Below, piece after piece: positions 14,701-26,852 of a DNA stretch of 64,000 bases (positions are counted from its first letter, which is position 1; the number at the start of each line of letters is the position of its first letter). The DNA lies in assembly GCA_026261815.1 (NCBI GenBank), contig JAMPIT010000174.1, positions 16,391,894 through 16,455,893 on the forward strand. The letters are read 5' to 3'. The notes beneath the pieces were generated by a model, which did not search any database, was not told the DNA's origin, and saw only the letters and a program-made list of their open reading frames with translations. The DNA comes from Monarcha castaneiventris obscurior (lineage: Eukaryota; Chordata; Aves; Passeriformes; Monarchidae). The translations under genes were made by a program, and so were the position numbers.

Positions 14701-15067
14701 TGTGAGCTTCCTTGCAAGATATGTGACAGGGTACAACCACAGTGATCAGTCACACTCTGACCCAATAGGGCCCACCTTGGTTTGTCTTGGGTGGGAAACT
14801 TATCACTGTCCTGTCCCAAGGCTTTTTCTGCTCTTATATTCGGAAAAGTCATTATGACAGATCACCTGCTGATTAGATTTACCTCAAATAATAAGCTAAC
14901 AAGTGTTTCTTACACCTTCTGGAACTCCCTTTCCAAGCATTAGAAGAGGGAAAAAATAGTAGGTGGACAGCAGGTCTCATGGAGCTCTTGTCCAAGTGAT
15001 TTTTATCTGTTAGTTTTTTGACTTCTAACAGGGTAGCACTACGGCTGCAGCAGGAGCTCCCTTATTA

Positions 15068-15412
15068 GTGAAAAAGAGAGACCGAGAAAGACAGAGAGCA
15101 AGAAAGGTAGAAAGGAAGAAAGGAAGAGAGAAAGAGAGAAAGAGAAAAAGAGAGAGAGAAAGAGAGAGAGAAAGAGAGCATGAAAGAGAGACAGAGAGAA
15201 AAAGAGACAAAGGAGAAGAGAAGAGAAGAGAAGAGAAGAGAAGAGAAGAGAAGAGAAGAGAAGAGAAGAGAAGAGAAGAGAAGAGAAGAGAAGAGAAGAG
15301 AAGAGACGAGAAGAGAAGAGAAGAGAAGAGAAGAGAAGAGAAGAGAAGAGAAGAGAAGAGAAGAGAAGAGAAGAGAAGAGAAGAGAAGAGAAGAGAAGAG
15401 ATAAAAAGGAGA
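15068..15412 (+). repeat. Polypurine microsatellite, (GAGAA)n core
   Basis: A 345-bp purine-only plus strand, interrupted by only a few pyrimidines. The first part (15068-15212) is irregular GA/GAAA; the core 15213-15400 is about 37 copies of the AGAAG pentamer with one A-to-C change at 15307. Open frames through it, on either strand, are a consequence of the repeat and are not genes. Confidence 0.95.
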
Positions 15413-17238
15413 GAAAGCTTATGCGTGTGTTTGTGATTTATTAGATGCCACAGAGAAAACAGAAGCAGGCAGTGATTTCTGTGGTATCTGATAGGGCATA
15501 AACAGATTAAGGCTGTTTCTACAGGTAGGGCATTCAAAACATCATTCCTGTGTGGATTCTCTAATGTCTAACAAGGGTGGACCTAACATCGCTGTCTTTC
15601 TTTCAACAAAATCTCCAGCTCCAGTACAGTACTATTTTCCGACAGCTTACAAGAGCCGCATATCTTTAAATCTACAGTCCTGCTGTCAAATGTGATTGAA
15701 TTTGGTTAATGTCTTCCAGAGTTACCAGGCAGACAGACACACAGACATGCACACACATCCCGCCACACAGCATCATCTCATGAGCCAAATTTCCATCAGA
15801 AAGGAAGCTTATGGAAAGCAACATGGCCAACTCCCCCTTGATCACACCCCAGGTGTGAAACACTGGTCTGCACCCACATAGAAGACCAGACTTTGCCAAG
15901 AGCCCAGCGATAGGCAGCCCAACAGCCCTCATTTAGCCATGCGTCATGCCTTGCCAAAAGCAGCGTGTTTTCCTTTGTCACTGTTTAAGGAAGAGTCTAG
16001 AGGTGTCATTGACTTTCCCTTTTTGTCCCATCCAGCAAAGCCAGCGTGGCAAAACAAAACTGGAAGAGCATGCTACATGTGTGGTCTTTTGTTGTACCTA
16101 TGGCGTAGCCTGAATTTCAGAGGCCATGTTTTAGAGACTTTGTCTACTCTTGGGAGAAATGTAGGCACCTCGAAAAGGCAATTTGGATGTTACATGAACT
16201 AAACACAGGTTTTTCAGTCAGATGCCAGAAGGAAGAAGAGTTGAATCCCGCTCAGAACGTGGGGTTTTTTTTTAAGCTCAAGAGGGCCCCAAAATCATCA
16301 AACCCTGCCACATTTCCTCAGCTCACCTGATTCTTTTGATAGCTCCTAGGCTGTGGATGTCATCTTTTATCAGAGACAAAAGACAATCTGAATGGCAACA
16401 AAACTATGCTGGGAATAAAACAGAAGTCTATTAAAAAGAAAAAAAAAATAGAGGAGGAGGAAGAAAAACCAACAATGCACACTAAAATATTCCATATTCA
16501 CTTACAGTGGGTTGCCCTCGGCACACAGAGAAAGATTGTAACTAGGCACAATCTGATAAGACAGAATGCAACTGCGAGCTACTAGGCAACCACCAAAAAA
16601 AGAGGAAGAAAAAGGACAGAATCAGCATAAACACAAAAAAGAATAAGGTAGAAGACAGAGGTGAAACTGAGTTTCTGTGCACAAAATACCACTGTTCATG
16701 GAGGACCAGATGTTAGTAAAAGTTTGCAGGGGTTTCCAAGTGAGGCCATGACTGAGGCTGCAGTCTGGATACTGCACAACTATGCCTGTTGCAGTCTAGC
16801 TGGTTTTCTTTCCCTTTTCCTTGCATGGTGGAGAAACACACGCCAACCGCATAATCACAAGGCACCCTCGGCACCTCCTTCTCCCTCTCTTTGTAGGACT
16901 CACCCCACTGTCAAGCCTTGTCATTAATAGAAGCCTTGATCCTGCAATATGAAGCACGCAGGGGACGGCCGGTTCTCACACGGGGAGCTTCTCTTCACGG
17001 GGAGAGCAGCTTTTCACCGGGATGCCGAGGAAGGGTGTCGCTCTGCAAAGATGTCAGCCAAGGTCTGCAAAGCTAGTTTTGTTCCCAAACTTATGGCTTC
17101 CCAATAAAACTCATGTATGTTAGCACATAATTAGAGGCTAAGCTCTGGTGGATCTAGACCTGAGATCGCAAAGGGCAATTGCTGTTTCCTAGCACAACAG
17201 GTCTGATTGCTGATTAGGAATTCGACGCACTACTGCAA

Positions 17239-17279
17239 TGAATAATAATAATAATAATTACTATTATTATTATTATTCA
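17239..17279. repeat. Perfect (AAT)n/(ATT)n hairpin
   Basis: The left arm 17239-17256 and the right arm 17262-17279 are perfect inverted repeats (18 bp) around the 5-nt loop attac. The left arm is an AAT microsatellite and the right arm an ATT microsatellite. Confidence 0.9.
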
Positions 17280-20200
17280 CTAGATCTAGGCTTGCAGCTC
17301 TGTTTCAAGCAGACTTCGTACTGAAATTAAGCAGGCTTCCATGCATCCTGAGAAAGCGTGTCTCCTTACAAAATGGAAATGTGATCCTGCAGTCCTACCC
17401 TATGGTAGCAGTCAGGCCCAGGAACAGCGCCAAAAAGCTCAGCAAGATGAGCCTGTACAAGGGCCATTTTACATAAAGCAGGAGTAATCATGGAAACATG
17501 GCTCTCTGGATTGGAACCAAGCCCCTGAGTCACGGAGCGGGACCCCCCTGTTGTAGTTTCTGTACAAACACAAAGCAACGTGGGAACAAGGCCTCATTTG
17601 AAGAGACAAAGGGAAAAATCCCTTATTCTGGATTTTTAGGGCAAGCTCTTTCACACCAACCTGCTCTTTGGCTTTGAGCAAATCACTTTGCTTGCTTAAG
17701 TTTGTTGTTTTTTTAAATTAGTACCGAAAATGGGTTTCGACACATTTTTCCTCACGGGGGTGTTGGGAGGCTGAGTTAATAACTGCTTGCCAAGCAGTAG
17801 GAGATTCTCAGATGAATTTCACTTCCCCTGGATGTGTACCATGCTCATTGTGGCCGTGTCTGAACACTTAGGCATGTATAATTAAGAAGGACCATGATAA
17901 CAGAAAGTGCAAAGTGCTGCTCCTTTCTCACTGCATAATCATGTCTTGGAGGTGGGTGGCCCAAGAGGGAAGCATTGCATCAGGTGCGACAGAGCTTGCT
18001 GCTGAGGTATGCTCTGAGAACAGTCAGTTTTTGTCTTTCACCGAACTGGGGCTCGGTATAACCTTTAGATTTTTCACTATATGCTAATTAAACCTTCCCT
18101 GGGCACTCAGCTATTCCCTCCAGCCCCTGCTTGCTTTCTGTGCACAAACCCTCTACAAGCCTACACAAGCACCCATCAGCTTTCATTATAATTTACCTGC
18201 AAAATCCACACACTCCTGCTTTCATGTAAAAAAAAAACACTAAAAAAAAAAAACTACTAAGATATAAAACCATAGTGAAAGCCAGTGAAATAATCTGTTG
18301 CCTACAAATCAGGGCTGTGATGGTAGGAATTAGACCTCCCACATCACATTAGCTTGGAGGGCTCTCCCTTCCCCTTAGCCTGCAGTGGAATTCCCATTCC
18401 TACCACCATGGTGGAAGCCAGCCCTGGCCCGGTGTCTGCATACCACCCGTCCTGTAGCTGCAGCATGTTTACTTCAGGACTGAAAAATCAGGAATGGGGG
18501 AAATGGTTGTGAACTAACAGCAGTCTCTTTGTTGTGTGTGGTATAGGCAGGGCAGGTGGAAGAATCCCATCTTGGTCAGAGGCCAGGCTGCATGGACTCC
18601 CCATCTATTGTCACCAAGGGCTGGGTGATTTCAGGTGAGGAAACACATTACAAAGAAGGAAAAGGCAGGCTGGGTAAGGCAATCCAATGAGATGGGATTA
18701 GTACATCCCTGGCCCTAAATACTCTATATGATACAGTCCCCACTTTTCTACGATAACTGCTCCGCTGCCCCTAAGGTCTCCCAGCAAAGAAGGTTCTTTA
18801 TGATATGTGGGCTCCATCATTAGTTATTGTCATACATAGCTGTGTCGCTGTATCCTCTCAGGGCTGCTGGTTTCACATTTTGCATTGCCAAAGATAAACC
18901 CTCACATGTGTCGACAGCTCTAAATTGTTATCATGACATGCTTGCAAAGTGGGGCTAAATCCCAGACCAGTGGTACAATTCAAACCTACAACGTCCTCTC
19001 AGAGATGAGGGCCTTGCATGGCCCAGTGGCTGTCCCAATGCTGGGAGAAGCACTGGGTTGTTCTTGCCACCTGGATGTTGTTTCCTGTTCCTCCTTCATG
19101 TCACCAAGATGGTCACCATCCCAAAGGCTCCCATCAGCATCCTCTGCCCTCATGCACCAGGCCTCCTGAGGGAAGAGAGGAAGGAGGAAAAAGACCTTCT
19201 CCTGAGCAGAGACGGTGCTCCAGGTTCCACCATCTGCAAAAATGCAGGCTTGAAAATTCTGACTCAAGTCAGAGGGTGCCAACTCACCAAAGCCTGCGCC
19301 GCACCCTCTCTTTTTGGCATACCTGAAGCAAACACCAAGGAGCCTTCAAAATGAGGTCTGTGCAGTCATTAGGACCTAAGAAATGGCTTGCAGCACTCTG
19401 CCAAACTGGGTACTGCAGCAAGAGCTTGGAGAAAGCTGGAGTCAGCAGAATGTTTTTGGAGAAAAGGTGCAGTAGGATTCCAGATATTTGGGCATTTCAC
19501 TCACTGAGCCTTCCAAGGGAGTATGGCAAGGAGTAGGTGGATGGACAAACAAGCAGCTGCCAGAGCCCCATGAACTCATTGCCTCCTGCACATTCATCCA
19601 CCACAGATAGAGCTTTGCAACAAAATCCTGAGGCAGGTATTCAGTGGTGAAGCTAATTAGCCCCCCAAAATTCCTACTCCAAACAGTCGCCCAAATATAC
19701 AGCTACTTAGGTTGCACAGTGCGTTCAGTAGTAGCTTTCTTGCTGGAATCCTCTTAAATAAAGAAGACTGAGAAAAGCAGAGCAGGAGCACCCAAAGGAA
19801 GATAAACAATTCCCTTTAAGAGGTGGAATGTGGTACAGAAAATCCATTGAAGGAAGAGTTTAATCAGCTTCAGGCTCCGTGAGCTAAGTGGGGACCCACT
19901 TCAATCAGGATCAGGTCACACAGAGATACAGGTTCCCACCCAGAGCCATTTAGGATCTCCCTAGGGACTGGAAGGGAATCTTGGAGAACATACTACAAAA
20001 GGGATTACAAGTCTACTGAGCCCTATTATGTCCATTAATGCAGTAGTTAATTAAGGAATTATTTTGAAGAATCCCAAAGACTGTCAACAGGGTATCAATA
20101 TACCAAAATCAGTCAGTTTGAGTTTTCCCATTGTACATGTTCACATCATGGAGAGGAGGACAATACACATCACCACATCTGGGAGAAAAACAGATGGACA

Positions 20201-21229
20201 GATCTCTTCTCCTTGGAAACTCCTGGGCAGAGAGGATATACAGAATGTGACCATGTGTAAAGTCACTTATAAAAATGTCAGACAATTGTGTCTCATGGAT
20301 ATAATGGGTCTACAAGGGCAAGGATGCCTGTCAGCTTTTTGTGCATAGCTGATGATTTTGGTAAATGATTATGAAGATTCAAAAGCAGTACTCAGACTTG
20401 TTGACAAGGCAAGGTTTTATAGTTCTTCCCATTGAAGATCCAAGTCCTCACTCAGCCTACACTCTCATTCAGAGATCACATCTCATTGGTCTCATTGGAT
20501 ATTCCATAGGGTAGGAAAAGCAGCAATCCCAGCAATGTATCCAGGTTCATGAACCCATTTGATAGCTGCATATTTTTCTGTTGTGGTTTGCGGGCAAAGG
20601 AGACACCTTCTCTGTGAACCATTCCCAGCTATGAAATGGTTGGCAGTTCCCTGACAAATCAAGCTTCTCACTTATAATCCTCCCCTTTTCAGTAATCCAA
20701 AAGTCAGATCATTATTAGCCATAACAGGTAATGGGTGATTGCCAAAGGAGCAACTTGTGATTACCATGTAACTAATAAGTAATTGGTGGTTTAGAGATAC
20801 TAGGAAGTCTTCTGTTTTTCCTGTGAGACATCAGGCAAGACAAGAGAAATTATTTCTAATGATGAGTGTATTAATCACTGAAAGAGGAGATTTTAAGAAC
20901 CGCTGACAAAAATCAACCTGTAAAGAGAAGAGCTGACACCTCAAGGAGTGAAGGATTTACTTCCCTCACCTGTGAAATTCCTTCTCATGTTATTTTCTGC
21001 ATTTTCTATTTTTTTCAGGAAAACATTATACTTCCTTCCATTCTGCTCTCTACACATCCCTGTACCACCTCCATCTGGAGGCATTCAGACTGCTTTCAGT
21101 AATGCTGGGAGGACCATGACCCGTATCTCCCCATTCAGTGGCTTCAGCCAGCAGCAAGATAAAGGCAGGCAGCAAAGGTGGCTGCCTTCATAGATACCCA
21201 GCTCAGCAACCTGGGGGGCTCACATAACC

Positions 21230-21500
21230 TCCAGCTAGAAACGCTGCAATTCTTCTGAGCCACCCAGGACCTCGTCGGGGTCGGGTTTGCTGAGGGTTTG
21301 CTGCGGTCTCCTGCCACCTCGCCGTACATAAATCAAACATAATTAAAGACATAATCAAATGGATTCCTGAAAACAAGCCCTGACTGTAAAGTTTCATTAC
21401 AACCCCTAACACACCTGCTAGTGCAGCTAGTGCCCAGCTATGTGCTATCAAAGGTGTAATAACACGGCCGTATCCTGCGAAAGCTCCAGGGGAAAGCTTG
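21230..21500. promoter_or_regulatory. Candidate distal regulatory element
   Basis: An isolated cluster of CpGs (around 21270-21325 and 21466-21481) in otherwise CpG-poor DNA, next to homeodomain-like ATTA motifs and a tatcaaaggtgt segment (21447-21458) that fits a TCF/T-box-like site. It is not a repeat I recognise. Complex, balanced composition suggests constraint, but this is inference only. Confidence 0.25.
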
Positions 21501-22985
21501 AACAGAAAAGCCTTCATGGTCTTAAGGCAAGGAAAATATTATTGCACTTCCACAAAGCAGCTTCCCTTCCTCCAGAACAACCACCTCAGGACTTTCATCT
21601 CAGCGAGCTCTTGGCATTTATTATTTTAGAGCTTTTTCGCATTGAGAAATGATTATTTTCTTTCTTGCTCCAAGATCACTCTTTATTGTTAGTTAAATAA
21701 ATAAATAAAACTGATGGAGAAAATAGCAAATGCTTAGCAAAAGTGTGTTTCATCAAACTGTCTGATCCTGGGGATCCCAGGTATTTATTCAACATGGAAA
21801 ACCTACTCAGCTGGATTTATATATATATTATACACGCACATATAAATGCACACTTATACACACATATATATCTCATAAGTGTGTGTACATTCTGTGATGG
21901 CTAATATCAAGTCTCTCTCTCTTTGCTGCTGAACGTGATCATGTTTCTTGAGTACAGACCTAAAGTCTGTCTCTTTCATAGGTAACAAAGAGGGAAAGTC
22001 CCAGAGACTTCCATTGATTTCATTTCCCTTGAGAAATTTAAGTTTTGTCTGCAAGAGTGGCAAGCACTTCACTGGGAAAGGAAAGGAAATGAGATCATGT
22101 TCCCATCTGCCTCTCTCTGTGCTTCTCTAGCAAAACTTCTCTGACAAAATCTGGGGAGATTTATATGGATTGCAAAATCTGAAAAAAAGAATGATCTTAG
22201 GTTTTGCAGGAATTTATAATAATCCCACACATGTCCCTGGATATACCATCACTTTTGGAGTATCCCTTAGTGCCAGGTGGCTCCCTGATACCTTTCAAAC
22301 TCAAGAGCTATGGTTTCATGGAGCAGATGAATCTTTGCTTTTTATTTACCCTTTGATCAAGACCAGCTCCAGCAGCAGCAGGCAGTGGGTTCTGACAGCT
22401 TCCCTTTTGGATCTGACCCATTTTGGGTACTGGTTTCTGCAGTAACTATCCATGCATGCTTTAAGGCATGTTTTTGTTCCTCATCTATCTATTCACTCAA
22501 CAAATTAGCACAGTCTAGTCTTATGCAAATCAGAGGTTCGATTTCCTTGTGTACATTGAAACTCTTCCTCTGCCTTTACCAGCCAATGCACAGCTACTGC
22601 TATTTCCCTGCTCAGATGGGTTTTCATGGCTCGCTGCAGGCTGTAGAAGTTAATACATGGAAACACAATCCAAGCAAGCTAAGCATGTGTTTTACCACAT
22701 ACAGAGAGTAAAACATGGGGACAACAAAGACACAGAGGATGGGGGGAGAGGAAAAAGGAGCAGATTCATTTGCTTTCAGATGACAGAAAGCAAAACATAA
22801 ATAAAGAATAACAAGTCTGATAGTTGGAGAGGAGACAGTACAGCCAATTACCCACACTCAAATGCAAATACAAAATGACAGCTCCACACTCGATGCCCTG
22901 AAAGAGAAATGGAGGGTACCCTTCATATGTGAGAGCAGAGTAGGGGGAAAACAACATGCAATTTCCTTTCAGTAGCACCTAGAGA

Positions 22986-23100
22986 TCATAGAATCATATA
23001 GGTGGGAAAATACCTTTAGAATCATCAAGTCCAACCACTGCCAATCCCACAAAACCATGTCCCTCCCTAAGTGTCACATCTACATGTGCCAAAATGCCTA
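22986..23100 (-). mobile_element. CR1 3'-end fragment
   Basis: The stretch tcatagaatcatataggtgg, then ttagaatcatcaagtccaacc and accatgtccctccctaagtg, is a reverse-orientation CR1 3' terminus. It is short and truncated. Confidence 0.8.
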
Positions 23101-24540
23101 TGGGTCTGTTTTCCAGACAAAAAAATAGAAACCTGTTTATGGTGCTCACAGAAGACCTTGAGTGTAGAAATGAAAAAAAAAAAAAAATTTGAGAAGAATT
23201 ACATTACAAGGATTACAAGGAGACAATCCCACAGCAGACCATGGACTAGGTCCTACAGTCCCTAAATTCCATCTCCAGACTCTGACCACTGGACAATAAA
23301 ACCTGCTGCCCAACTGCTGTTTTCACTTGATTTCAGTCAAGGTAAAATGGGGCCTGACTTCCATGAAACTGTAATTGTGTCAAGGGAATTGTAATGTGTC
23401 CTTTGCCAGCATAGTTAAAACACCCTAACAGATGTTATTCTGATGACAGACGTCAAAATAAGTAGATAGATTAACTGACAGATAGACAGAAAGAGATTGA
23501 AATACGGAAAATACATACAGGGAGATAGTGAGAGAGATGGATGGATAGATGAGCAGGAAGAGCTGGGAATATAAAAGATTATATAGATAGATAGACAGAT
23601 CTTGGCATAAAGCACTCACATCAAGCTGCAGTTGGCAGCCCTGATTTAATGCATCATTTGCTCAAAGTGCTCATCTCCCTCCCTCTGAGTAAAACGAAGT
23701 TGTTTGTTATGTGTTACGGAACAAATCTGTGTGTGGGCTCCCTCAGGGTCATAGGATTGCATGAGGTGAAGGACCTGATCCTGCCAAGTACCCAGCACCC
23801 TCTCTCCCCTCTGAAGCACAGGGAGAAGGGATGATGCTCAGCATCAGCACCCAAAATGCCAAACACCCTGAGAGCCCTGGCCAGTGCTGGAATGAGCACC
23901 AGGACACGGGGAGGAAGGAAGGAGGGTGGATCATGACTTACCCGCATCATCTCATAACCTGCCCCAAGATGTATTCAAATTATAAATAAGTAGTAAGATT
24001 CCTTCTGTCAACACATTTCAATTTAGGACTTCTGGTTTGGCAAACAGTTTCACAAGAAAGCTTCTTACAATACCCAGGACAGTGTGAACACAGAGGACTC
24101 ATGGCCACTCTTCTGCATCACAGAACACCCTTTCCAATTTCACCTGAGAAATACTTTTTGTAATTTGTTTAAACTTTGAGGCTCTCGGGAGGCTGCCTAC
24201 CCTTGATTTTCTTTTAAAGCAACTATACCTTGTTTTTGCACTGCATTAAACCCCAGCATTAAGGCCTTTTTGCCAATCCAAGACCATAGCCTAACACGAT
24301 GTTTTAACAAAGACAGCTTTATGCAAAGCTTGGAGCTGGGGAAAAGAAACAATGCAAATAAAAGACTGTAATTCTCCTATTAAATAATCTTGCTTTATTC
24401 TCCCTGACTCCTCTGCTGTTGATCCCTATCTGCTGGGTCACCTCTGCTTTGCTTTAAGGTTGGTGTAAAATCTACCTTGATTTCAATGAGAACAGAAATT
24501 TTTGCAGCCTCAATAAAAGCTTGACCAGGGCTGAACTAAC
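23101..24540. other. Intergenic DNA with degenerate GATA/CAGA tetranucleotides
   Basis: No gene seen. A degenerate microsatellite of gata, gaca and gatg units occupies about 23456-23602, ending in tatagatagatagacagatc. Confidence 0.6.
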
Positions 24541-24544
24541 ATTA

Positions 24545-24757
24545 GTTCTTTCCCCAGGGGGTGGTTGGACACTGGAACAGTCTCCCCAGGGAAGTGGTCA
24601 TGGCCCCAAGGCTGCCAGAGCCCAAGGAGTGCTTGGAAAATGTTCTCAAGCACATGTTGGGATTCTTGGGGCTGTCCTGTGCAAGGCCAGGAGCTGGATT
24701 TGATGAGCCTTGCGGGTCCTTTCCAACTCAGGATATTCTATGGTTTTGTGATTCTAG
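24545..24757 (+). mobile_element. CR1 3'-end fragment
   Basis: Plus-orientation CR1 tail: ggtggttggacactggaaca, cagggaagtggtcatggccc, a ggatttgatgagcct block, tcctttccaactcaggatat and a terminal ctatggttttgtgattct. It is 5'-truncated and ends in the typical octamer-like CR1 terminus. Confidence 0.85.
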
Positions 24758-26424
24758 TTTAGGAACGAGGATTTTAGTTTGCCCTCTTCGTATCCATAAG
24801 CCAGACCCATTCTCAGCCACCCACAACAAAGTTTCAATCTTTGCACTTTGGACAGCAAGGCTGGGGGAAGGTTTCGACTCGCGGGAAAGGCCCCACCTCC
24901 AAACCCGCTCACGAACAAGAGCCATCCTGAGCCCTGCAAAAGCATGCTGGAAACCTACCCAGACCAGGCAGCCCTTTGTGGTATTTCAGCACATCCTGCT
25001 TCTTGTCCTACCTTGGAGGACTGAAAATGAAAATATGAATATACTTTCCAAAACCTCAACATAGTTTTGGTGCAAGGGTGGGGAAGGCAAAGCTGTGGTT
25101 TTGTTTGCATTGCACATCCACAGAAAGTTCAGTTGGTGTTTTTTTCTTTATTTGTGCACCAGTGCCTGATTACCCTTTTTGAAATGTCCCAGGCAAGGCA
25201 AAATTGTGGCTTGGAGAGTGCCATTTATCCATAGAAAACAAATCATCTTTCTTAGCCATAGTTACCTGTGGCTGCATTCTTGACAACTTTGCATGGACAG
25301 ACATCCCCAGCAGTGATGCAGAATCACCTATTGTGGTTTGAGGAAGAAATACTCCAAGAATTTCAGTTTTACTCCTTGCTTGGAAAAAATGATGGTCCTG
25401 ATATCTCCAATGGGGTCACATAAAATCCTGCATTCATTTTATGGTAATAGCTTTCTTCCCTTGGCGCTGTGTGGCAATGCTTAATTAACAAATGCTCAGA
25501 GCTGAGGAAAGACGTGAAAGATTGGAGATATTTGAGGTGTATCACCAAAACTATTTTCAAAGAGGTCACCAGTGGTGATTCACTTCAGAGAATTACTGCA
25601 TTTTCCAGCAGCAGGGGCCAAGCATAATAAGTGCAGAGGAAAAAAATTACAAGAGTCAAAGCAAAGCAAAACGGGAAGTTTGAAGGTTTTCATTTGGTTT
25701 TAATGAAACAAACAACAAAAAAAAAAGGTTTGAGTCAGCTCAAAACATTTTCCTCATCTGAAAATGTGATGTTGAGTACCATTTGGAAGTCATTTAAAAG
25801 TTTTCTTTCTTATCTCTTTCTTTTAATGTAAATTAGGTCAATCCTTCAAGGAAAATACCATTTGGAAATGAAAAATGCAAAAAGCTTCAAATAGTTATTT
25901 TTCATAAAAGAAGCATTTTACCCTAAAAATACCCATGTGCCATAATTTTTAAATGCTTCCCTTATTTATTTTGGTGACAAATTTCTTCAGCAAATTCAAG
26001 CAGTTCTTAGTCCCTGGTAAAAATATTCTGTGTATTAAAATATATATATCGCCCTCCACATCACAGATTACAAAGTGCTAATTGCTTGTCACCAAAAGCT
26101 GAATTCAGTAAGCAAGCATGAAACAAGACAGTGTTCCCAGTCATCACCAGTGCTCTGGCAAAAATACTCAGCGAGTGACAGGCCTGTGTCAAACCACACC
26201 AGACCCAGAGTGTGTTTTGTAACCATTATCCTTGGGAAGGGGCTCACAGACCTCGTGATGCAGGAATTCAGGCAGGAATTCCGGTTCACCACTACACTTG
26301 TACAGGTCTACAACAACATCTGCAGACTAGGAAGTGGGTCAAGTGTCAAGAGAAAGCCACAGCCTACGCCCCTCACATTTTCTCTGGTCATTCTTATAGC
26401 TGTAAGGGCAAGAGGAGGTCACAA
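24758..26424. other. Intergenic DNA, no gene seen
   Basis: Short frames only. The 24850-24950 segment is locally richer in CpG. Nothing else is recognised. Confidence 0.6.
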
Positions 26425-26852
26425 AGATGATAAAAGGGATGAAACTCCTCTCCTATGAGAAAAGATTTAGACAATTGAAGTTGTGCAGACTGGAGAAGAG
26501 GAGGGTCCAGGTTGACCTTTTTGCAGCCTCTTGATACTTGAGGTGGCTACAAGAGCTAGAGAGGAGCTGTTTACAAGGGCATGGAGTGATAGGACAAGGA
26601 GGAATGGCTTTAAAGTGACAGAGGGCAGGTTTAGATATTGGGAGGAAGAAATTCTTTATTGTGAGGGTGGTGAGGCCCTGACACAGGCTGCCCAGAGGTG
26701 TTGTAGCAGCCCCATCCCTGGAAGTGTCCAAGGCCAGGTTGGACGGGGCTTGGAGCAACCAGAGGTAATGGAAGGTGTCCCTGCCTATGGCAGGAAGACT
26801 GTAACTAGATGGTCTTTAAGGATCCTTCCGGCCCGAATCAATCTATGAAAAT
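26425..26852 (+). mobile_element. CR1 LINE 3' fragment
   Basis: Plus orientation. The sequence follows the CR1 ORF2 end and 3'UTR: tgcagactggagaagaggag, a gataggacaaggaggaatgg block, a gtgaggccctgacacaggct block, gttggacggggcttggagca and the tail ending ggcccgaatcaatctatgaa. Frameshifts and truncation make it inactive. Confidence 0.88.

Larger units (their letters stand above)
11781..22984. other. Intergenic DNA, no gene seen
   Basis: No reading frame with recognisable domains. The stretch contains the purine pentamer array at 15068-15412, the (AAT)n hairpin at 17239-17279, an AT dinucleotide cluster around 21818-21876 and a candidate regulatory block at 21230-21500. The rest is unremarkable noncoding sequence. 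Confidence 0.65.

Noticed and set aside
15025..15537. 170-codon minus-strand frame of Leu-Phe-Ser repeats
   Set aside because: Direct translation of the (AGAAG)n microsatellite.
21203..21517. 104-codon hydrophobic minus-strand frame
   Set aside because: No recognisable domain, no splice context, and it overlaps a block that looks regulatory. Possible but unsupported.
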